A DNA stretch of 64,000 nt, taken from NCBI RefSeq assembly GCF_963677155.1, contig NZ_OY781884.1:310001-374000 (forward strand), written 5' to 3'. How positions within the stretch are numbered: the first letter of the stretch is position 1; the number at the start of each line of letters is the position of its first letter. Shown here one piece after another: positions 36,074 through 44,530 of this stretch. The translations under genes were made by a program, and so were the position numbers. The notes beneath the pieces are model-generated. The model saw nothing but the letters and a program-made list of their open reading frames with translations. It was not told where the DNA came from and did not search any database. Source of the DNA: an uncultured Draconibacterium sp. (GTDB lineage: Bacteria > Bacteroidota > Bacteroidia > Bacteroidales > Prolixibacteraceae).

Positions 36074-37501
36074 ATGAACAATGAATACAGATCTGCATGG
36101 GAGAAATGCCTCAACGTTATAAAAGATAACGTTCCTAACAGCAGCTTTAAAACCTGGTTTGAACCAATAGAACCAGTCAAATTGGAAAATAAAGTATTAA
36201 CAATTCAGGTACCAAGTGCCTTCTTTTACGAGTACCTTGAAGAACAGTTTATCGACATTCTTCGCAAGACACTTCGTATGGTTTTGGGTAACGGAGCCAA
36301 ATTGGAATATAACGTTGTTTTAAGCAATAAAAACAGTAATGAACCGTATACTGTTAGTTATCCAACGAATAACAACAACAAAATTCAAAATAAACCACTT
36401 ACCGTGCCATTAAAAGCGGAAGAAAAAGCAACAATAAAAAATCCTTTTATAATTCCGGGAATCCAGAAACTACATATCGACCCGCAATTAAAAGCGGACA
36501 ATACTTTCGAAAACTTTGTTGAAGGTGATTGTAACCGACTGGCTCGCAGTGCAGGTTTTGCCGTTGCACAAAATCCGGGAGGAACAGCTTTTAATCCCTT
36601 AATGATTTACGGTAACTCCGGTTTGGGAAAAACACACTTGTCGCAAGCTATTGGTATTGCGGTAAAAGAAAACTTCCCCGACAAAGTGGTTTTGTATGTA
36701 AATGCAAATAAATTTCAAACACAATTTACCGAGGCAACGCGTAATAATAACCGCAACGACTTTTTACATTTCTACCAAATGGTTGATGTGTTGATTCTTG
36801 ACGATGTGCATGAATTTGCAGGAAAAGAAAAAACACAGGAAACATTCTTCCACATTTTCAACCATTTACACCAAATGGGTAAGCAGCTGATTTTAACATC
36901 AGACAAGCCGCCTATTGAGTTGAAAGGAATGGAGCAGCGTTTACTCTCGCGTTTTAAGTGGGGATTGACTGCAGATTTGCAAACTCCCGACTTTGAAACT
37001 CGCATGGAAATTCTACGCAGGAAAATATACAAAGACGGTATAACACTTTCAGAAGAAGTTATGGAATACATAGCCTCGCACGTAACAAATAATGTTCGTG
37101 AGCTGGAAGGTGCCCTGGTTTCATTATTGGCACAATCGATGTTAAACAAACGCGAAATTACGCTTGAACTAGCAGCCAAGTTAATCAACAAACTAGTTAA
37201 AAACTCGAAGCGCGAGCTTTCTATCGAGTACATTTCAAAAGTAGTTTGCGATTATTTCAGTATGCCGGTTGATGCACTGCAAACCAAAACCAGAAAACGC
37301 GAAATCGTTCAGGCACGGCAAATTGCCATGTATTTCTCGAAAAGTTTAACAAAATACTCGTTGGCAAGTATCGGGGCACAAATAGGTAGTAAAGACCACG
37401 CAACAGTTCTCCACGCTTGTAAAACGGTAAACAACCTGAAGGATACCGACAAAAACTTCCGACAGTTTGTCGAAGACATAGAAAAGAAATTGAAAATGTA
37501 A
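36074..37501 (+). CDS. dnaA: Chromosomal replication initiator protein DnaA
   Basis: DnaA binds origin boxes and opens the DNA for replication. All four domains are visible in 475 residues: domain I (1-85, WEKCLNVIKDNVPNSSFKTWF), a variable linker rich in N and K (86-140), the AAA+ domain with Walker A GNSGLGKT at 180-187, Walker B DVLILDDVHEF and sensor LILTSDKPP, and domain IV with the DNA-binding signature SIGAQIGSKDHATVLHACKTV. An AACTTTTG element at 36008-36015 is a near match to the -7 consensus. The upstream 287 bp is AT-rich but shows no cluster of TTATCCACA boxes, so the origin is not evident here. Confidence 0.97.
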   Translation: MNNEYRSAWEKCLNVIKDNVPNSSFKTWFEPIEPVKLENKVLTIQVPSAFFYEYLEEQFIDILRKTLRMVLGNGAKLEYNVVLSNKNSNEPYTVSYPTNNNNKIQNKPLTVPLKAEEKATIKNPFIIPGIQKLHIDPQLKADNTFENFVEGDCNRLARSAGFAVAQNPGGTAFNPLMIYGNSGLGKTHLSQAIGIAVKENFPDKVVLYVNANKFQTQFTEATRNNNRNDFLHFYQMVDVLILDDVHEFAGKEKTQETFFHIFNHLHQMGKQLILTSDKPPIELKGMEQRLLSRFKWGLTADLQTPDFETRMEILRRKIYKDGITLSEEVMEYIASHVTNNVRELEGALVSLLAQSMLNKREITLELAAKLINKLVKNSKRELSIEYISKVVCDYFSMPVDALQTKTRKREIVQARQIAMYFSKSLTKYSLASIGAQIGSKDHATVLHACKTVNNLKDTDKNFRQFVEDIEKKLKM

Positions 37502-37505
37502 TATC

Positions 37506-37533
37506 GGCAGGCTTTTAAGCCTGCCTTTTTTTT
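37506..37533 (+). terminator. Rho-independent terminator of dnaA
   Basis: GGCAGGCTT and AAGCCTGCC form a perfect 9-bp stem with a TT loop, then eight T. It begins 5 nt after the dnaA stop and only about 7 nt before the next start codon. Confidence 0.92.
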
Positions 37534-37539
37534 GCCCGT

Positions 37540-38412
37540 ATGATTTATCTTATCCTATGCATCCTTTCATCGTCAATGATTTATGTAATTTTTAGAGTTG
37601 CAAGAAACTACCATTGTAAACTTCAATCGCTAATCACAATAAATTATTTGTCGGCCTGTTTGCTGGGTATCTTTTTATTTCAACCGTTTGCTGAAAGTAA
37701 AAATCCCTTAGCCCTCCCCCACTGGGCTCCTTTCGCCATAATTCTTGGTCTTCTTTTTATTGCGATGTTTTATATTATTGGATACAGCTCGCAAAAAGCA
37801 GGAATTACCGTGACAACACTGGCCAACAAATTATCACTGGTTTTTCCAGTAACATTCTCGCTCATTTATTTTAACGAGCAACTTTCAACACTAAAAGCAA
37901 TTGGAATTGTATCGGCGATAATTGCTGTTGGATTAACCGTATACAAAAAGGAGATAACGAAAACAAACCTTATTTATATTGTTTTGCCATTGTCTTTGTT
38001 TTTAGGAAGCGGATTAATCGACTCGTTGGTAAAATATGTTCAGGCTGTAAAAATTTCCGACAATGAAACTTCGCTGTACACCATTTTGGTGTTTTTTGTT
38101 GCCTTTTTATGCGGAATTGTCGTATCCGTTTTCACAAAAACTTACCAGCAACGATTGAACCCGGCAACACTAATTTTAGGTACATTATTGGGTGTTGTAA
38201 ATTTGGGTTCGTTGTACTTTATAATAAAAGCATTAAATAAATCGGAATTGGAAAGTTCGCTGGTTTTCGCATTGAATAACATGGCAATTGTAGCATTTAC
38301 TGCCATTTTAGGTAAGCTACTTTTTAAAGAACAATTGAATAAAATTAACTTTGCAGGTGTTGTTTTAGCACTCATCAGTTTATATTTCTGTTGTAATGGA
38401 AGATCAATATAA
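37540..38412 (+). CDS. EamA/DMT-family membrane transporter
   Basis: A 290-residue protein with about ten hydrophobic helices in two halves, as in drug/metabolite transporters: LSACLLGIFLFQPF, VTVTTLANKLSLVFPVTFSL in the first half and LVFALNNMAIVAFTAILGKL with FKEQLNKINFAGVVLALISL in the second, the last being the typical EamA ending. Substrate cannot be told. The stop overlaps the following gene by 17 nt, so the two are coupled. Confidence 0.85.
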   Translation: MIYLILCILSSSMIYVIFRVARNYHCKLQSLITINYLSACLLGIFLFQPFAESKNPLALPHWAPFAIILGLLFIAMFYIIGYSSQKAGITVTTLANKLSLVFPVTFSLIYFNEQLSTLKAIGIVSAIIAVGLTVYKKEITKTNLIYIVLPLSLFLGSGLIDSLVKYVQAVKISDNETSLYTILVFFVAFLCGIVVSVFTKTYQQRLNPATLILGTLLGVVNLGSLYFIIKALNKSELESSLVFALNNMAIVAFTAILGKLLFKEQLNKINFAGVVLALISLYFCCNGRSI

Positions 38413-38998
38413 AACCATAGAAACACCGAGTACCGGCTACTTCAAAGACAAAGGCAGCAAATTCTACTCGTATGCCTACCCTTTAAAAGATGAAGAAGAA
38501 GTAAAAGATTTAGTTGCCGCATTAAAAAAAGAACACCACAGTGCGCGCCATCACTGTTATGCATGGCGATTGGGCACCGAGGAAATTCGTACCCGCGCCA
38601 ACGACGATGGCGAACCTTCATCAACAGCAGGGAAACCCATTTTAGGACAACTACAAAGCTACGATGTAACCAATATTCTGGTGGTAGTGATTCGTTATTT
38701 TGGCGGCACATTGCTTGGCGTTAGTGGCCTTATCAATGCCTACCGGGCAGCTACTATTGAAGCGCTGAACAATGCTGATATTTTATCCAAACTTATTGAA
38801 ATTCAGTATGAACTAAAATTTGAATATGCTATGCTGAATACTGTAATGAACAAGCTAAAACAGGAGAACTACGATATTGTAACAACCGATTTTCAGGAAA
38901 GCTGCCGGCTAATATTTAAAGCCCGGAAATCAGAGGATGACAGGGCTTTCCAATTGTTTAACGAGATCTACGGGATCGGAATAAAACGGCTGGCTTAG
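38396..38998 (+). CDS. YigZ/IMPACT family protein
   Basis: A 200-residue member of the IMPACT family. The N-terminal domain (1-115) has GYFKDKGSKFYSYAYPL, HHCYAWRL, ANDDGEPSSTAGKPIL and VVVIRYFGGTLLGVSGLI, all hallmarks. The C-terminal ~70 residues form a DUF1949-like ferredoxin-fold domain. Bacterial YigZ has no firmly known role; eukaryotic relatives regulate translation through GCN1. It overlaps the EamA gene by 17 nt. Confidence 0.95.
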   Translation: MEDQYKTIETPSTGYFKDKGSKFYSYAYPLKDEEEVKDLVAALKKEHHSARHHCYAWRLGTEEIRTRANDDGEPSSTAGKPILGQLQSYDVTNILVVVIRYFGGTLLGVSGLINAYRAATIEALNNADILSKLIEIQYELKFEYAMLNTVMNKLKQENYDIVTTDFQESCRLIFKARKSEDDRAFQLFNEIYGIGIKRLA

Positions 38999-39043
38999 CA
39001 TTTCGTTCTGTTAATAAAATGCTGATAAGTACGCCATACTATT

Positions 39044-39075
39044 TTTGACAAACGTTAACTAACACTGTATTTTTG
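39044..39075 (+). promoter_or_regulatory. Promoter of the pyrBI leader
   Basis: TTTG at 39044-39047, 20 bp, TATTTTTG at 39068-39075: an exact match to the Bacteroidota consensus. It predicts transcription from about 39080 and so a leader of about 230 nt before pyrB. Confidence 0.75.
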
Positions 39076-39079
39076 AACC

Positions 39080-39316
39080 ATGATGCTACGCGTGATATTC
39101 CACCTTAACTTTCTTGAGCGAGGCACTAAAAAACGCTTTGAGAAGGTTTCCTTTTCCCAAAGTAGCATCAGACGATTTTTAAAAGCAATCGTTTTTTTCT
39201 ATAAAAAAGGTTCTACTTTTTCACCAATTAACGAAGACCAACATTTTCTTTTCCGAAATGTTGGTCTTCGTTTTTTCAGTCAACCACATTATCAAAATCA
39301 ATATTTAAGGCAATGA
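39080..39316 (+). CDS. Candidate pyrBI leader peptide
   Basis: A 78-codon frame fills the pyrB leader. It starts ATG ATG right at the predicted transcription start (possibly leaderless), is rich in Phe, Lys and Arg, and reads through three hairpins, including the 17-bp terminator and its T run (residues R-F-F-S). It ends in ATGA overlapping the pyrB start. No protein family is recognised. E. coli pyrL has the same relation to its attenuator, with a Phe-rich leader frame crossing the terminator, so a regulatory role in coupling transcription to translation is inferred. It could also be a chance frame. Confidence 0.45.
   Translation: MMLRVIFHLNFLERGTKKRFEKVSFSQSSIRRFLKAIVFFYKKGSTFSPINEDQHFLFRNVGLRFFSQPHYQNQYLRQ
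39172..39198 (+). terminator. Weak terminator-like hairpin / U-rich pause in the pyrBI leader
   Basis: ACGATT and AATCGT (6 bp, 9-base loop) followed by seven T. It is preceded at 39136-39162 by another hairpin (GAGAAGG / CCTTTTC core). The U-rich stretch would be a natural UTP-sensitive pause site. Confidence 0.5.
39230..39276 (+). terminator. Terminator/attenuator hairpin upstream of pyrB
   Basis: A perfect 17-bp stem: AACGAAGACCAACATTT at 39230 pairs with AAATGTTGGTCTTCGTT at 39256 around a 9-base loop, with a T6 run. It lies inside the leader, 155 nt after the promoter and 36 nt before pyrB. No further promoter is seen before pyrB, so pyrB transcription must read through it. Confidence 0.85.
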
Positions 39317-40221
39317 AGAAGGATTTAATTTCGATCACAGATTTTTCGAAAGAAGAATATCTGAGAGTTATGGAACTGGCTGCGGATTTTGAAGCAAATC
39401 CGAACCAGGAACTGTTGAAAGGGAAAGTTGTTGCCTCCCTTTTTTTTGAACCATCAACACGCACGCGCTTAAGTTTCGAAACGGCCATTAATCGTTTGGG
39501 GGGACGAATTGTTGGTTTTGCCGATCCTGACAGCTCAAGTGCAACAAAAGGAGAAACACTGCACGATACCATACGGATGGTAAGCAACTATGCCGACCTA
39601 ATTGTTATGCGTCACCCGCTGGAAGGTGCAGCACGCTATGCTGCGGAAGTTTCTAGTGTGCCGATTATCAACGCCGGCGACGGTGCCAACCAGCACCCAA
39701 CTCAAACCCTGCTTGACATGTATTCAATATTAAAAACGCAGGGAACGCTTGATGATCTGAACCTGTTTATGGTTGGCGACCTGAAATTTGGAAGGACAGT
39801 ACATTCGCTGCTACAAGCTATGTCTGTTTTCAAAAATCCTATTTTTAACTTCATTGCACCCGAAAGTTTACAAATGCCACGCGGATATAAACACCATCTG
39901 GAAGAACGGGGTATTCGCTATTTTGAGCACGAAGAGTTTACCGATATTATTTCGGAAGCCGATATTATTTACATGACACGCGTTCAGAAGGAACGTTTTT
40001 CTGACCCGATGGAGTACGAAAAAGTGAAAGATGTTTACATTTTAAATAAAGCGATGCTGGAAAATACCAAACCAAATGTTCGGGTGTTGCATCCGCTGCC
40101 ACGCGTTAACGAAATTGCCACTGATGTTGACAGCAGCGAAAAAGCTTATTATTTCGATCAGGCACTGAACGGGATGTTTACCCGCGAAGCGATTATATCA
40201 CATGTAATGAACCTAAAATAA
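39313..40221 (+). CDS. pyrB: Aspartate carbamoyltransferase catalytic subunit
   Basis: PyrB joins carbamoyl phosphate and aspartate, the committed step of pyrimidine synthesis. The 302-residue chain has the carbamoyl phosphate motif STRTR at 48-52 ([15 protein letters not shown]), [14 protein letters not shown], the [12 protein letters not shown] segment and the HPLPRVNEI aspartate-binding loop. It is the class that assembles with PyrI into the regulated dodecamer. It begins at the ATGA overlap with the leader frame and is followed 7 nt later by pyrI. Confidence 0.97.
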   Translation: MKKDLISITDFSKEEYLRVMELAADFEANPNQELLKGKVVASLFFEPSTRTRLSFETAINRLGGRIVGFADPDSSSATKGETLHDTIRMVSNYADLIVMRHPLEGAARYAAEVSSVPIINAGDGANQHPTQTLLDMYSILKTQGTLDDLNLFMVGDLKFGRTVHSLLQAMSVFKNPIFNFIAPESLQMPRGYKHHLEERGIRYFEHEEFTDIISEADIIYMTRVQKERFSDPMEYEKVKDVYILNKAMLENTKPNVRVLHPLPRVNEIATDVDSSEKAYYFDQALNGMFTREAIISHVMNLK

Positions 40222-40228
40222 CACTGCC

Positions 40229-40702
40229 ATGGAAAAAAACGACGCAAAAAAGAAGCTAAAATTGAAAGTTAGCGCCATAAAAGACGGAACAGTAATCGAC
40301 CACATTCCGGCAAAAAGTTTATTTGAGGTAATTTCAATATTGGGACTTGATACAATCGAAAACCAAATTACTTTCGGAACTAACCTGGAAAGTGGGAAAC
40401 TAGGGGCAAAAGCCATTATAAAAGTATCGGATAAGTTTTTTGAAAACGATGAGATCAACAAAATAGCATTAATTGCACCACACGCTAAGCTCAACATCAT
40501 CAAAGATTACGAGGTAGCTGAAAAGAAAATTGTTGAGATTCCACAAAAAATTACAGGGATTGTAAAATGCTTTAATCCTAAATGTATTACCAACCACGAA
40601 AAGATAACTACCTGTTTTAAAGTCATTAACTCAAGTCCGGTTGCTTTAAAATGTAAATACTGTGAAAAGATTACAGCAGAAGACCAAATAAAAATGTTGT
40701 AA
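40229..40702 (+). CDS. pyrI: Aspartate carbamoyltransferase regulatory subunit
   Basis: PyrI binds CTP/ATP and passes the allosteric signal to PyrB. The 157-residue chain has an N-terminal nucleotide-binding domain (VSAIKDGTVIDHIPAKSLF is the conserved nucleotide site region) and a C-terminal zinc domain with Cys114, Cys119, Cys142 and Cys145 (VKCFNPKCITNHE and LKCKYCEK). All four zinc ligands are intact. The operon is closed by a terminator 20 nt later. Confidence 0.97.
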   Translation: MEKNDAKKKLKLKVSAIKDGTVIDHIPAKSLFEVISILGLDTIENQITFGTNLESGKLGAKAIIKVSDKFFENDEINKIALIAPHAKLNIIKDYEVAEKKIVEIPQKITGIVKCFNPKCITNHEKITTCFKVINSSPVALKCKYCEKITAEDQIKML

Positions 40703-40722
40703 GAAATAATTGTTTTTCACTA

Positions 40723-40759
40723 AATCCGCCTTTTAAAGAACCAAGAAGGCGGATTTTTT
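40723..40759 (+). terminator. Rho-independent terminator of pyrBI
   Basis: AATCCGCCTT and AAGGCGGATT form a 10-bp perfect stem with a 13-base loop and a T run. Confidence 0.9.
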
Positions 40760-40760
40760 A

Positions 40761-40768
40761 TATATTTG
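40761..40768 (+). promoter_or_regulatory. Putative -7 element of the tRNA-Leu gene
   Basis: TATATTTG matches TAnnTTTG exactly, directly after the pyrBI terminator and 60 nt before the tRNA. The upstream -33 half is not clear. Confidence 0.5.
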
Positions 40769-40828
40769 CACGTCCAAAATCGAAGCGGAATAAATACCGG
40801 AAGATTTTGGAAAGTTCAAAACAAAATT

Positions 40829-40915
40829 GCCCAGTTGGCGGAATTGGTAGACGCGCTAGTTTCAGGGACTAGTGTCCTATTGGACGTGAAGGTTCGAGTC
40901 CTTTACTGGGCACCA
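40829..40915 (+). tRNA. tRNA-Leu (anticodon CAG)
   Basis: An 87-nt class II tRNA with encoded CCA. The acceptor arms GCCCAGT and ACTGGGC pair perfectly; the anticodon stem is CTAGT/ACTAG with loop TTCAGGG, giving anticodon CAG. A long variable arm (TGTCCTATTGGACG) fits leucine, and the T loop is GGTTCGAGTCC. A stem-loop terminator follows. Confidence 0.96.
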
Positions 40916-40936
40916 GGAGAAATCCAAATAAAATCA

Positions 40937-40971
40937 AAAGCACTTATAATCAACACTTTAAGTGCTTTTTT
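40937..40971 (+). terminator. Terminator of tRNA-Leu
   Basis: AAAGCACTT and AAGTGCTTT form a 9-bp stem with a 14-base loop, then a T6 run. Confidence 0.8.
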
Positions 40972-41202
40972 GTTTTCCATAGGAATCAAAAAAGCACAAA
41001 AAAAGTCATTCTAAACGAGACTTTACCGAGACCACTACTTTTTTACAACAAACTAGTCTCGGCAATTATCATAAGTCTCTCTATTTCAACATTTAAATTG
41101 GCATGAATTGACTCGATTTGATCTTGAAAACGAGCCCCTAAAAGGGTATTTTTAAGCTACAATCGAGACCAATTTTTTCTTTAACCTTAAAAATGAAAAA
41201 AG

Positions 41203-41319
41203 ATGGGATTGACTCTTAACTTTATTGTGAAAAAAGCGAGACAGAAAATTAATGGAGAAATTCCTGTTTACGTAAGATTCAGAATGAGATTCAGGATCAT
41301 TACAATTGTGTCGTCCTAA
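41203..41319 (+). pseudogene. Truncated tyrosine recombinase N-terminus (integrase remnant)
   Basis: A 38-codon frame reading MGLTLNFIVKKARQK, then INGEIPVYVRFR, before a stop. This resembles the arm-type DNA-binding start of Bacteroidota tyrosine integrases (F-x-x-x-K-K-x-R-x-x-x-x-G-E-x-P-V-Y-V-R). The core-binding and catalytic domains are missing. Its position about 290 bp after a tRNA gene fits a decayed integrase. The match is by eye over about 25 residues. Confidence 0.5.
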
Positions 41320-41417
41320 AATATGTCTACACTATAAGTAAATATGTATAAAAACGAAATCGAGACAACATTGATTTTCTACCAGAAATTTCCTATTTCT
41401 AATCCAAACATGTAAAG

Positions 41418-41512
41418 TTCTTTAAATGTGAACTAAACGGTGACCCGTAAAACAGACCGCAGTAAATAATTGATATAAAGGCATAAATGAGATTAGGTTC
41501 GAATCCTGGCAT
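41418..41512 (+). repeat. Direct repeat copy A flanking the efflux island (att-like)
   Basis: It shares about three quarters of its bases, with one small gap by eye, with 50531-50626 in the same orientation: conserved blocks are ACGGT..CCCGTAAAA, CAGTAAA, ATTGATATAA and TTCGAATCCT. Copy A ends GGTTCGAATCCTGGCATCCC, which looks like the T arm and acceptor strand of a tRNA, though not of the adjacent tRNA-Leu. Confidence 0.65.
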
Positions 41513-41664
41513 CCCGAAAGATTGATAAACAAAGGGTTTGACGGAAGTTTAGCACTTTCTTATTTTACGTGGGTACAATATAGGTACAACAACGAACCCG
41601 GTCAAATGAAAAGAGAGATTGATAAATAACTTGCAAAATCAGGTATTAGGCATCCAGTTTTCAT

Positions 41665-42996
41665 CTATTTGAGAGCTTTATTGCTCTGCAACAACTGATT
41701 CTTCATTGAAATTCTAAATTCTGTCATCCCTTTTTCAGAAGTCTTTAATGAAAAACCTGCTTTATGATTTATTAGTATCTCCCGAATTAAGGTTAAACCG
41801 ATTCCCTGTCCGGTTCTTTTTGTGGTATAAAACGGCTCAAATAATTTCTTTTGAATCTCTGGAGGAATAGCTTCTCCGTTGTTAGCAATAGTTAGAACAA
41901 CTGGATTTATTGTAGTTTTAATGGTAATAATTCCTTCATCAGCAATGGCTTCAATGGCATTTTTTATAATGTTTATTAGTACCAATTCTAATTGTTGTGG
42001 ATCAAACATAACGACCAAATCGTTTGGGGCAAATTCAGTAACGATTTTTATATTCTTCTCTTCAAAATCCTTTCTAAAATAAAATAACACGCGTGTTATT
42101 ATTTCATGGATTACGCAATCCTGAATTTCAGGTGGAGGGATTCTTACAATATCAGCAAATTTTTTTGTGAACGTATTTAAATTGAAGATACGCTCTTTTG
42201 CTATGGCCAACGCATCAATAAAATCGTCGTTTTCTTTTGAGGATAGTTGCTGCAAATGAATTATTGACGAATCGATAATTGAATTTACAGAGCCAACACT
42301 ATTATTTACCTCATGCGAAATCATTCGTATTACTTTTTCATACGACTGTTTCTCAGCATTTAACAATTCTTTTGTCAGTTCTTCAATAATATAAAAATCG
42401 CGTTTAACGCCTCTTTCCTGAAAATTTGATTTATAGCATTTGTATTGATTTATCCCATTTATTTGAATCACCGCGGAATCATTCTCATTTATGCTGAGTA
42501 ATTCTGAATCCCAAGGTGGAGGCAGTTGATGAATTTCCTTTATGTCTTTTTTTGAATCGACATCCATAAGATTTTGCGCATACTGATTTATCGATTCAAT
42601 TTTATTGCCTGTTCCCAAAATAATTATTCCGGTTGGTGTGGCATCAATCATTTTCTGAAGAAAAAAATGTTTCTCAGCAACGTTGGTTCTTTCAAGCCTC
42701 AACTGGTCGATCATTTTGTTATAAACTTCTATCAACTTGTCAAGTTCTTTGTTCCCGACTGGCAAAAACTTTATACTGAAATCCTTATCGGCAATGGAAT
42801 CAATTCCTGCATTTAACAATTTAAAGGGTCGAAACAAAGGTATAATCAGCACAAACGAGAGAATTAGTGAAATTATCAGAATAGCTTCGCAAATCACAAA
42901 AAGGATTCTATCCAGTGGATAAATCAGGGCTGTTATAACCCCAAATGCAAGGTGAATAATGATTATAAACAGTATGTATCTTGTCTTTAATTTCAT
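41665..42996 (-). CDS. NtrB-type sensor histidine kinase of the efflux island
   Basis: A 443-residue kinase: two membrane helices (7-26 and 33-54), a HAMP-like linker (57-110), a PAS domain (about 112-200) and a kinase core with phosphoacceptor His228 (RMISHEVNNSVGSV). The HATPase_c domain has NIIKNAIEAI, ANNGEAIPPEI, FEPFYTTK and GQGIGLTLI boxes. It overlaps the upstream response regulator by 4 nt (ATGA), so it should phosphorylate that NtrC-type regulator. With short periplasmic loops it probably senses a signal in or at the membrane, as expected for an envelope-stress or drug sensor. Confidence 0.92.
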   Translation of the reverse strand: MKLKTRYILFIIIIHLAFGVITALIYPLDRILFVICEAILIISLILSFVLIIPLFRPFKLLNAGIDSIADKDFSIKFLPVGNKELDKLIEVYNKMIDQLRLERTNVAEKHFFLQKMIDATPTGIIILGTGNKIESINQYAQNLMDVDSKKDIKEIHQLPPPWDSELLSINENDSAVIQINGINQYKCYKSNFQERGVKRDFYIIEELTKELLNAEKQSYEKVIRMISHEVNNSVGSVNSIIDSSIIHLQQLSSKENDDFIDALAIAKERIFNLNTFTKKFADIVRIPPPEIQDCVIHEIITRVLFYFRKDFEEKNIKIVTEFAPNDLVVMFDPQQLELVLINIIKNAIEAIADEGIITIKTTINPVVLTIANNGEAIPPEIQKKLFEPFYTTKRTGQGIGLTLIREILINHKAGFSLKTSEKGMTEFRISMKNQLLQSNKALK

Positions 42997-44366
42997 TCAG
43001 GTTTTATAAAATCAGAAAGCCCGTGCTTTTCTACCCTCCTATACAAAGCAGCCCTGCTAAGTCCCAAAGAATTTGCTGTTCTTGACATATTCCCGCGGAA
43101 TCGTTCCAGCGTTTTTATAATCATTTCTTTTTCAATTTGTTCCAGAGTCAGAGCCCCCACCGGAGGCAGGTTTCCTTTAGGTGCCTGAGTTGATGTTTGC
43201 TGCAGCGCTTTTTCAAAATCAGAAATTTCAAATTTGCTTTTCCCTGAAATCAACCAGGTTCTTTCAATCAAATTTTTTAGTTCACGTACATTTCCTGTGA
43301 AGGTTATATTTTTCAGCCATTTCGATGCTTCCGAAGAAACTTCAATGTCTTTTATGTTATAAATGCTTTTTAGATTTTGGATGAAATAATCGACCAAAAG
43401 CGGGATATCATTTTTTCGTTCTTTCAATGAAGGAATATTGATTGTGATCAGGTTAATACGATAATAAAGGTCCTCGCGAAAAGTGCCCTTTTCTACCATA
43501 CTTTTTAAATCCCGGTTTGTGGCACATATCACCCTCACATTTACTTTTCTGGTTTTACTTTCGCCCAACACCTGGTAGGTTTTATCCTGCAAAACGCGAA
43601 GCAATTTTACCTGCGAATTTAAATCAAGGTCGCCAATTTCGTCCAGAAAAATTGTACCGTTATCTGCTAATTCAAACCGGCCTTTCCTATCGTTGTAAGC
43701 ATCGGTAAAAGCGCCTTTAACATGCCCGAATATTTCGCTTTCAAAAAGGCTGGAAGAAATTCCCCCAAGATTAACTTTTATAAACGGAGCATCTTTTCGG
43801 TTGCTGTTATTGTGGATGGCTTCCGCAAACAGTTCTTTCCCGGTGCCGCTTTCGCCAAGTATTAACACTGGAGCTTCCGTTTTACTCACTCTTCCTACTG
43901 TACTTAAAACCGAGAGTATTTCGGGGCTACGACCAACAATGTTCGAGAAATCATATTTGCTGTCTAACTCTTTTCGTTTTATGTCAACTTGGGGTTCCTG
44001 CATTAGTTCAAACGCTGTTTTAACAGTATGCAGCAAATTTTCATTTTCCCAGGGTTTGCTGATAAAATCGAACGCCCCTTTTTTAATTCCTTCAATAGCC
44101 AACGGAATAGAAGCCCAGGCTGTAATTAGTATTACCGGTATTTTAGGGATAACTACTTTCAGTTCCGACAGGTATTTTAATCCTTCTTCTCCCGAACTGT
44201 TATTGCTGAAATTCATATCCAGAATAATAAGTTCAGGTGCGTGTTCATTTATTATCTCATGTGCTTCTTTTGGATTGTAAGCACAACGTGTTATATAGCC
44301 ATTCTGTTTTAACAATAAGCTAATTGAAGTTTGTATCGCCTTATCATCATCGATAATTAATATCAT
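42993..44366 (-). CDS. Sigma-54-dependent NtrC-type response regulator
   Basis: A 457-residue enhancer-binding protein. The receiver domain (1-120) has phosphorylation site Asp50 (LIILDMNFS) with the acidic pocket IIDDD at 4-8 and Lys in FISKPWE. The AAA+ domain has Walker A GESGTGKE at 171-178, a GAFTDA loop at 218-223 (variant of GAFTGA, which contacts sigma-54), Walker B TIFLDEIGDL and the VRELKNLIERTWL region. The Fis-type helix-turn-helix is at the end (NMSRTANSLGLSRAALYRRV). It probably activates the efflux operon upstream from sites near 50,490. Confidence 0.95.
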   Translation of the reverse strand: MILIIDDDKAIQTSISLLLKQNGYITRCAYNPKEAHEIINEHAPELIILDMNFSNNSSGEEGLKYLSELKVVIPKIPVILITAWASIPLAIEGIKKGAFDFISKPWENENLLHTVKTAFELMQEPQVDIKRKELDSKYDFSNIVGRSPEILSVLSTVGRVSKTEAPVLILGESGTGKELFAEAIHNNSNRKDAPFIKVNLGGISSSLFESEIFGHVKGAFTDAYNDRKGRFELADNGTIFLDEIGDLDLNSQVKLLRVLQDKTYQVLGESKTRKVNVRVICATNRDLKSMVEKGTFREDLYYRINLITINIPSLKERKNDIPLLVDYFIQNLKSIYNIKDIEVSSEASKWLKNITFTGNVRELKNLIERTWLISGKSKFEISDFEKALQQTSTQAPKGNLPPVGALTLEQIEKEMIIKTLERFRGNMSRTANSLGLSRAALYRRVEKHGLSDFIKPE

Positions 44367-44444
44367 AGCAGAAAAAATAATAAAACTTAAACTAATATCG
44401 TGTAGTTAAGGTTAAAATTAGTAACTCCTGATTAACAAACACCC

Positions 44445-44487
44445 TTCGACTCTGCTCAGGGTGACAGTCAGATTGAGCGGAGTCGAA
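44445..44487. repeat. REP-like palindromic element
   Basis: TTCGACTCTGCTCA and TGAGCGGAGTCGAA form a 14-bp stem (one G-T pair) around a 15-base loop GGGTGACAGTCAGAT. Elements with this TTCGACTC...GAGTCGAA form are recalled as dispersed repeats in many bacteria. It separates the ATPase gene from the regulator gene; it has no T run. Confidence 0.7.
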
Positions 44488-44530
44488 ATCTGTGCCAACT
44501 AAATAACGAAACGACATTAAATCTAAAACG

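Larger units (their letters stand above)
40972..41664. other. Gene-poor region next to tRNA-Leu with mobile element remnants
   Basis: About 690 bp without an intact gene. It holds a truncated integrase start (41203-41319), one copy of a ~95-bp direct repeat (41418-41512) that ends in a tRNA 3'-end-like sequence, and a short open stretch near 41535-41625 with no start or family match. It is probably the scar of an integrative element. Confidence 0.55.

Noticed and set aside
40766-41014. 82-codon + strand frame over the tRNA-Leu gene
   Set aside because: It overlaps the whole tRNA gene and has no domain; the tRNA explains the sequence.
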